This document shows positions 57,517 to 64,000 of a DNA stretch of 64,000 nt, in pieces. The notes beneath the pieces were generated by a model that saw nothing but the letters and a program-made list of their open reading frames with translations, searched no databases and was not told the origin of the DNA. The position numbers and the translations under genes are program-made. Position 1 is the stretch's first letter; each line of letters opens with the position of its first letter. The DNA comes from Gigantopelta aegis (Eukaryota > Mollusca > Gastropoda > Neomphalida > Peltospiridae): the NCBI RefSeq assembly GCF_016097555.1, contig NC_054703.1, forward strand, positions 34,778,730 to 34,842,729, given 5' to 3'.

Positions 57517-57705
57517 AATCTCACATGTATACGGTGGTACAGCCATTTCAGAAACATATATTATTAACCGCAATTATTGTGGAAGGTAATGGTTGTGAAA
57601 TGATCCTACTTCGCGTATATGCAATCTGTATTACATGTATATTTAACCATGTTATCAAACGATTAATACGTTTGTATCAATTTATACGTTATATAAATCG
57701 CGTGA
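57516..57705. repeat. Duplicated ~190-bp segment J, copy 1
   Basis: 'gaatctcacatgtatacggt' to 'cgttatataaatcgc'. A second copy is at 61577-61771. Each is followed by a minus-strand SINE-B. Confidence 0.88.
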
Positions 57706-57711
57706 GAAGAA

Positions 57712-57950
57712 GAAGGAAATGTTTTATTTAACGACGCAAACATTTTATTTACGGTTATATGGCGTTGGGCATATGGTTAAGTACCACACAGATATTGAGG
57801 GAGGAAATCCGCTGTCGCCACTTCATGGGCTACTCTTTTCGATTAGCAGCAAGGGATCTGTTATATGCACCATCCCATAGACAGGATAGCACATACCGCG
57901 GCCTTTATACCAGCCGTGGTGCATAAGCTGGAGCGAGAAATCCAGACGTT
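57712..57950 (-). mobile_element. SINE-B1, head missing
   Basis: 'tgttttatttaacgacgcaa' to 'gtgcataagctggagcgaga'. Confidence 0.82.
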
Positions 57951-58655
57951 ATTGGAAGCAGAGGAACTGTATATATGGGTTTTAGTTCTCCTTGTAGGAT
58001 GTATACTACCAAATCAAATCCCAGTCACGACTATAACGACATATGTGGCTAAAACTCTTACCCAAAGCGTATCAATCGACATAAACACCACAAATATAAA
58101 TACTATCACCCCTCACCCTTAAAGTGAATCAGAAAAAAAATGGGGGTGAAGCTGCCTATTTCAGAGATAACGGGTAGAGTCTATGACTATCCTAGTTCCG
58201 CAAAAAAATTGAGTACTTTTTTTTTACAGGTACCCCATACATGTTTCAAGCACAAGGCTAATTAACACAGTGGTACTAGATAAAATAAAATTACATAAAT
58301 TTTTTGCCCAGATAAAACTTTTTTTTACACCCAACACACTCACATTTATCACCAATCGCAGGACTTGTGGTGTTCACTTCTCTATCAAGAGTGAGGTGCA
58401 CGTCGAACTTTGACCCAGCCGGAAGTTATTTGGTTTAGTACTACCTGTAGGATTTGTGTGTTTTTATTTATTTACTTTTTATACGGGTGGATGTGTATGT
58501 GTCATAGATGTTGTTGTCGGTTTTGTTTTGTTGTGTCTAGGGGGGGGAGGAGGTATTAAAATACTCCTGTTTTGTCGCTTGATTGATTAAAATATTTAAA
58601 TTGTTGTTATTTAAATATAAATCCATGTGGATAAATATATTTGGAATTACCTTTG
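57951..58655. other. No gene recognised
   Basis: A ~60-codon frame at 57951-58122 extends out of the SINE without a domain. The rest is AT-rich. Confidence 0.4.
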
Positions 58656-58659
58656 GAAG

Positions 58660-58982
58660 AGGTGCGGGACGTAACCTAGTGGTAAAGCATTCGCTTAATG
58701 CACGGTCGGTCTGGGATCAATCCCCGTCGGTGGACCCATTGGGCTATTTCTCGTTCCAGCCAGTGCTCCACAACTGGTGTAACAAAGACTGTGGTATGTA
58801 TTATCCTGTCTGTGGGATGGTGCATATAAAATTTCCCTTGCTGCTAATCGAAAAGAGTAGCCCATGAAGTAGCGACAGCGGGTTTCCTCTCTCAATATCT
58901 GTATGGTCCTTAACCATATGTCCGACGCCATATAACCGTAAATAAAATGTGTTGAGTGCGTCGTTAAATAAAACATTTCCTT
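58660..58982 (+). mobile_element. SINE-B1, full length
   Basis: 'gtgcgggacgtaacctagtg', B box 'gatcaatcccc' to 'gtcgttaaataaaacatttc'. Confidence 0.88.
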
Positions 58983-59064
58983 GATTGGTTATAAGAGTTT
59001 TATTATCTAAGAAGAAATTAGGAACATGTACAGGGAGAGGGTATTTTCTCCATTTATTATATAA

Positions 59065-59410
59065 CATTTAGTGAAATATCTTAAAGTATCAGTGAAATAA
59101 AAGTGTCGTCAGTCACTCAGTGACGATAACACATTTTAGAGTGAAAGTTTCACTATTTCACTCTAAAATGTGTTATCGTCACTGTAGAAAGTGTTACCTT
59201 TACTGTAAGAAAGCCGGAAGTATTTTGCTGCTTGTAAATTGCCAAAAGTTATATAATAAATAGAATTTTTTATTTTTTTTGTCAATTATGATTTATATTT
59301 CATCTCGTGAAGTTTGCAATCATATTACCCTCGTCACACAAGCGCGACTCGTGAGATATGATTACAAACTTCACTAAACGAGATATAAATCATGTTTGAC
59401 AAAAAAACAT
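59065..59410. repeat. Two adjacent hairpin elements
   Basis: 59105-59180 is a perfect-looking palindrome ('gtgacgataacacattttag' and inverse). 59275-59400 pairs 'atgatttatatttcatctcg' with 'aacgagatataaatcatg'. Confidence 0.8.
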
Positions 59411-59619
59411 GAAATACCCTGTATATATGTACTGGAGAAGAAGTATATGACCCCAACTACAAACGTCGGTCGCTACAGTCAAGATACCCCTCCTCCACCC
59501 ACTGCAAAAATATCTGCACACGTGCCTTAAAAATGTAAGTAAATTGCAATTTTAATAATGAAACAAAAAATACAATAAAAGTATTTTCTGAAAACCTTTT
59601 TAAATGGCTATGTCTAGGA

Positions 59620-59905
59620 TAGTTCGTGTACGTTCGTCACGTCGTGAACTCCCGTTAGAGGACGTCTAGGATAGTTCGTGTACGTTCGTCACGTCGTGAA
59701 CTCCCGTTAGAGGACGTCTAGGATAGTTCGTGAACTCCCGTTAGAGGACGTCTAGGATAGTTCGAGTACGTTCGTCACGTCGTGAACTCCCGTTAGAGGA
59801 CGTCTAGGATAGTTCGAGTACGTTCGTCACGTCGTGAACTCCCGTTAGAGGACGTCTAGGATAGTTCGTGTACGTTCGTCACGTCATGAACTCCCGTTAG
59901 AGGTT
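59620..59905. repeat. 52-bp tandem repeat, five units and one short unit
   Basis: Unit gtctaggatagttcgtgtac + gttcgtcacgtcgtgaactc + ccgttagaggac. One unit lacks an internal ~23 bp. The unit contains an inverted 'gttcgtcacg/cgtgaac' pair. Confidence 0.93.
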
Positions 59906-60061
59906 GTCTACGCTCACAGTGCCTTTGGGCATAGTGGTCAGAAAACATGTGCAGAAACCGGACACTGCGCCACCGTTGACATGTCAGAAACCTTGAGATC
60001 GAACACATATGTCAGAGGATCACGTGTTTTTCTCGAAACACAAACGTGATTTCGAATGGTT

Positions 60062-60380
60062 AAAGTTTTTTGTGTTTAATGACACCACTAGAGCACATTG
60101 ATTTGTTAATCATCGGCTATTGGATGTCAAACATGATATGCTAATTGTGACATGTACATGTAGTCTTAGAGAGGAAACCCGCTACATGTTTCCATTAGTA
60201 GCAAAGGATTCTTTTATATGCACCGTCCCACAGACAGGATAGCAAATACCACGGTATTTGATATACCAGTCGTGGTGCACTGGTTGGAGCGAGTAATAAC
60301 CAAATGGGCCCACCGACGGGGATCGATCCCAAACCGACCGCGTATCTAGCGAGCGTTTTACCACTGAGTTATGTCCCGCA
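60062..60380 (-). mobile_element. SINE-B2, full length
   Basis: 'tgtttaatgacaccactaga' to the head 'ttaccactgagttatgtccc'. Confidence 0.87.
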
Positions 60381-60409
60381 CCTTGATTTAGAAGATATTT
60401 TGATGTAGT

Positions 60410-60515
60410 ACTAGTGGTGGTTGTGGTAGTACTGGTAGTAATAGTAATAATTGTTGTTATTGCTGTAGTAACAGTATTAGTAGCAACACCAGCAGCAACA
60501 GTAGTAGTAGTGTAT
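60410..60515. repeat. (GTA/GTT)n trinucleotide repeat
   Basis: Degenerate trinucleotide tract. Confidence 0.85.
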
Positions 60516-60799
60516 TTATTGTATGCATAGCCATGACATATATAAACCTATTAAAAAATATATAAAATTGATATTTAGTGAAAAAATAATGTGAGAAAAT
60601 CACATTTTGCACTCAATGCTTCGTAAATGAAAAAAAAAAAAAACGGTTTTTCACACATCACGAGTTGACATAAACATTATATTGGAAAAAAAAAACCCAT
60701 GAAATAGTGAAACAGCCTCTATATATTTATAACATTTAAACACTTGCGCTTTATGAAAATCAAATAGGATTCGTAAATTCGCCCATGTCAGTCCATCAG

Positions 60800-61015
60800 T
60801 TCATATACGACACCACTGGAACACTTTATTAATTAACCAACAATGTAGTTCCATGTGGATTTTCCCATAGCCAGGACAGCACATACCACGATCTTTAATA
60901 TACCAGACGTGGTGCTTATTTGAGACGGGGAAAACAATCAGAGAATGGGTCTCCCGAGGTGGTTCGATCCTACGACCTCAGGCGAGCGCTCTACTGACTG
61001 ACCTCGACCCCCACC
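60800..61015 (-). mobile_element. SINE-B2-type remnant with different head
   Basis: 'tacgacaccactggaacact' tail side, then 'gaggtggttcgatcctacga' and 'gctctactgactgacctcga', a tRNA-like head like that at 57425. Confidence 0.6.
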
Positions 61016-61105
61016 CACCACCATCATTATCAATGTATGTTCTTTTAGGTTTATAAATTATATAAAATATTTTACTCTAATTCGATTTCTGCAATCATTT
61101 CTTAG

Positions 61106-61326
61106 TTGTTAAGAGAAACAAATTAATTTTCGTTTCGGTTATTTTGTCTGTTACGTATTTCTATCATTCCGATCGACTTGACTTCGCTTTGCGACTGTTC
61201 CTGATCCGTCGCGGTAAATACGTTATACACGAATCACGTATCAGTTGCAGTGATGACAAAATTGAAGTCACTCATGGCAACCTTGTTAAAATGTGGAGAC
61301 TTGGAAAATACTTTTCACTACATTAA
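61106..61326 (+). CDS. Alternative candidate exon, weak
   Basis: Open after 'atttcttag' in the same phase, ending RISCSDDKIEVTHGNLVKMW and RLGKYFSLH, then stop. It could be an alternative or internal exon of the gene starting at 55816, or chance. The acceptor lacks a long pyrimidine tract, and a second frame is also open at its end, so confidence is low. Confidence 0.15.
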
Positions 61327-61514
61327 ACAGCTGTAAACCTGCGCGGCGATCCTTTTTTTTTTCTTTTTCTTTTTTTTTTCCTTTTTTTTCTTTTTTTCCG
61401 TGAAATGACCTGGACGAATAGAATTTGTCTGGGGTGCCACGGATCACAAGGTCGAATATTGGTGTTTAACTGTTTAATGAAATGTTTTTATTGTGAAATC
61501 TGACAATTTCATTC

Positions 61515-61517
<3 letters not shown>

Positions 61518-61555
<38 letters not shown>

Positions 61556-61577
61556 TCCTCCCCCCCCCCCCCCCCCC
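61518..61577. repeat. (GT)n and C run
   Basis: About 18 GT units then 17 C, abutting segment J copy 2. Confidence 0.95.
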
Positions 61578-61771
61578 GAATCTCACATTTATACGTGTGC
61601 GTAGCTGGTACAGCCATTTCAGAAAGAGATATTAACCGTAATTATTATATCGAAGGTAATGGCTGTGAAATGATCCTACTTCGCGTACATGCAATCTGTA
61701 TTACATGTATATTTAACCATGTTACAAAACGATTAATACGTTTATATCAACGTATATGTTACATAAATCGC
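61577..61771. repeat. Duplicated segment J, copy 2
   Basis: Matches 57516-57705 with few changes ('gatcctacttcgcgtacatg' against 'gatcctacttcgcgtatatg'). Confidence 0.88.
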
Positions 61772-61774
61772 TGT

Positions 61775-62035
61775 CTCAGAGAGGAAACCCGCTACATGTT
61801 TCCATTATTTAATGTCTTAGAGAGGAAACCCGCTACATGTTTCCATTAGTAGCAAGCGATTTTTTTTATAAGCACTGTCCCACACACAGTATAGAAAATA
61901 CCACGGTCTTTGATATACCAGTCGTGGTGCACTGGTTGGACCGAGAAATAACCAAAATGGGCCCACCAACGGGGATCGATCTCAAACCGATCGTGCATCA
62001 AGCGAGCGTTTTACCACTGGGCTATGCCCCGCCCA
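61775..62035 (-). mobile_element. SINE-B2, tail missing, small internal duplication
   Basis: 'cttagagaggaaacccgcta' occurs twice (61774 and 61815), then runs to the head 'ccactgggctatgccccgcc'. Confidence 0.82.
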
Positions 62036-62117
62036 ATCTTGCACTTGGAGTCAACAGGAGCTCCCCCCCCCCCCCCCCCCCCAAGAATGCTTGGCTATAC
62101 ATACGATTTATCCTTAG

Positions 62118-62299
62118 ATTCCAGTCTTATTATGTCTTATCAGTCTTATGAAATCAGCGGTTCCGCGAACACTAACGGCAGTTATTCTGTTATCGACAAC
62201 TGCGTAAGGTCGCCAGAGACAAATAAGTCGGGTACAATTCATCTAGCACAAAAAGGATTAAAGATGTCGTTCATAAAATCGCCAAAAAATGTGACTTAA
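62118..62299 (+). CDS. Possible last exon of the secreted-protein gene
   Basis: After tttatccttag the sequence is open in the phase that exon 55816-55897 needs. It gives DSSLIMSYQSYEISGSANTN, GSYSVIDNCVRSPETNKSGT, IHLAQKGLKMSFIKSPKNVT and a stop. AATAAA follows at 62339. Together with the first exon this would be a secreted protein of ~87 residues, Ser/Asn-rich with one Cys in the mature part. The acceptor is only fair and the intron would be 6.2 kb, so the link is tentative. I do not recognise the peptide. Confidence 0.28.
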
Positions 62300-62338
62300 T
62301 GTTGGATTTGGCGGAAATATTTCATCACTAATTAGCAA

Positions 62339-62344
62339 AATAAA
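62339..62344 (+). terminator. Candidate polyadenylation signal
   Basis: AATAAA 40 bp after the stop codon of the candidate exon at 62118-62299. Confidence 0.25.
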
Positions 62345-62610
62345 ACGAAAAAAAGGAGGATATTTTCTGTAGTTTTTAGATCTATCCCCAGTTTAATTAG
62401 CCCACTATGTACATATCAACCCATCTGCTTACATATAATTAGACATAATTCATTCCGAGAATCTCAGAAATTTTTTACTGCGCTATTTGTGTCATTCTGG
62501 GCATGTTTTGTTTTTTCGTTGTGGTGGTGGTGGTTGTTCCGGGTTGTTTTTTATGGGGGAGTTGGACGGGGTGTTGTTGATTATTTATTTTTGGTTGGTT
62601 GGTTGGTTGG

Positions 62611-62613
<3 letters not shown>

Positions 62614-62694
<81 letters not shown>
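62614..62694. repeat. (GA)n microsatellite
   Basis: About 40 GA units followed by (CA/CAGA)n to 62740. Confidence 0.97.
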
Positions 62695-62696
<2 letters not shown>

Positions 62697-62769
62697 GCAC
62701 ACACACACAGACAGACATACAGACAGACAGACACGCACACATATACACCCCTGTAAACACAAGAACACG

Positions 62770-63325
62770 ACGTCATTTCATTTCAATGCAACATATTTTC
62801 GTGCTTATATCCAATTAAGGTTCAAGCACATAACACAGCTATCTGGGCTGTATGTCTGTCAAGGACAGTGGGTTAGTGGTTAATTCTTTGTGGTTAGTGA
62901 GAGAGAAGAGAGTGTAGTGGTCTTACACCTACCCATCGAGTCGTTAAAACTCGCTCTATGGGTGGAAGCCGGTACCGTGCTGCCAACCCAGTACCTAGTG
63001 GTTAGTGAGAGAGAAGAGGATGTAGTGGCCTTACACCTACTCAATAAGTCGTTAAAACTCGCTCTGGGTTGTGGGAGCCTGTACCGGGCTGTGAACCCAG
63101 TGCCTATCAGCCTTATGTCCGATGGCTTAACAAGACAAGTCAAGACAAGACAAGACAAGACTTTATTTACACTCGGGCCGTTACACAACGGCATAGGAGG
63201 AATATATACATAAACATTTTGTTATATACACGTGACAAGATGGTTGACAGTAAATACATTAATTACAATACATACACAAACACATATACAAACATATACA
63301 ATCACTACATCACCGAGGCCGGTAA
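62770..63325 (-). mobile_element. SINE-C with internal duplication and nested LINE tail
   Basis: The 3' side is 'cgtgcttatatccaattaag'. A ~106-bp internal segment is present twice (62891-62996 and 62998-63105). The head is split by a minus-strand LINE hairpin tail with (TCTTG)n (63131-63300), after which 'catcaccgaggccgg' completes the SINE head. Confidence 0.78.
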
Positions 63326-63343
63326 GAACACTACGCGGCGGTC

Positions 63344-63480
63344 GCCCCCCCCCCCCCCCCCCCACCTCCCCCTCCACCCCCCACTGTCTTCTCATCCTGT
63401 GATGTCTTCCTACGCCATCGTGAATCGACTGGCCGCAAGTCATTACGGAACGACACCCTTGGGAATCGCTTTGGCGTACT
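63344..63480. other. C run and unassigned sequence
   Basis: C tract at 63346-63362, then ~110 bp with a short plus-strand frame without recognised domain. Confidence 0.35.
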
Positions 63481-63649
63481 TATAAACGGATAGCAGTGGA
63501 ATGATTACACGAGTTTATTATAGTCCAAGTTAGACCAGTAAAAAAAAAATCCAATTTGCAGTTTGGGCATCTCTATCAAATTAAAGGATCGGGATCCCAA
63601 CTAGTTTCGATCCCTGGGGACCGCCGCCGTATGTATATACTTACGTTAC

Positions 63650-63885
63650 ATAACGTTGGCAAGACATTTTTTGTTGTTTAGATTTTTTTAATTTAATAGA
63701 CGTGGATTTTTGGGACGTAAACTATATCCTTTTTTCTATGAATACAACCCTCAAAAGTATAAGTCGTTGTCAAGACTTTTTCGTTTTTAGATTTTTAAAA
63801 TTTAACAGACGTAGATATTTGGGACCTAATCTATATCCTTTTCGCTGTGAATTCCACCTCCATAAGACTTAGTATAAGTCGTTGA
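63650..63885. repeat. Tandem pair of ~120 bp
   Basis: 'atagacgtggatttttggga' to 'actatatccttttttc' (63697-63740) recurs at 63809-63845 as 'acagacgtagatatttggga' and 'tctatatccttttcgc'. Confidence 0.8.
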
Positions 63886-64000
63886 AAATATTGTTACGGA
63901 AATACGTCGCGTCTGAAGACATGTTATTATGTGAAATGGTATCAGTCAAACCGAACCCTCCCTCTAATGTCCAACTGAGCTGTCTCCAAGACTGGCACAG

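Overview
This window looks like nuclear DNA from a mollusc, most likely a gastropod. It is AT-rich and has spliced genes with long introns. It carries about 35 copies or pieces of tRNA-headed SINEs whose 3' ends share the 'gtcgttaaa' module typical of mollusc SINEs. It also has many foldback MITEs and minisatellites. Species cannot be fixed from sequence alone. Nothing prokaryotic (operon, CRISPR, IS element) is present.

Only one host gene is certain. It lies on the minus strand from 42268 down to about 18458 and has nine exons whose phases and splice sites all agree. It encodes the first ~470 residues of a DC-STAMP-domain membrane protein of the DCST1/DCST2 group (sneaky in fly, SPE-42/SPE-49 in worm), a family needed for sperm function at fertilisation. 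The C-terminal exons must lie left of the window. A second gene starts on the plus strand at 55816: a TATA box, an initiator and a signal-peptide exon with a consensus donor. Its 3' exon may be at 62118-62299, next to a polyadenylation signal.

Layout. 1-3460: SINEs and a 51-bp minisatellite inside a TTAA-flanked MITE. 3460-7400: SINEs, a duplicated ~460-bp block with (TA)n, and a 65-bp array. 7400-12950: microsatellites, SINEs, TTAA MITEs. 12970-14880: two long-inverted-repeat MITEs with 9-10-bp target duplications. 15826-17256: a 200-N assembly gap entering a 54-bp array. 18458-42268: the DCST-like gene, its introns filled with a 1.5-kb inverted repeat, an old parvovirus NS1 fragment, 32-, 68- and 88-bp arrays, CRE-bearing foldback elements and kilobase trinucleotide repeats. 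42269-45660: gene upstream region and repeats. 45665-50098: one decayed LINE with three other elements inserted in it. 50100-55140: SINEs, a 52-bp array and microsatellites. 55680-62345: the candidate secreted-protein gene with a repeat-filled intron. 62346-64000: microsatellites and nested SINEs.

The recurring theme is transposable elements becoming satellites. Several arrays have units that contain a MITE end, a SINE tail or a SINE interior. One 32-bp array has copied the 3' splice site of a DCST exon many times into its own intron. No wholly new functional system was found. These element-to-satellite transitions, the acceptor array, the MITE families and the candidate secreted gene are the items most worth a second look.
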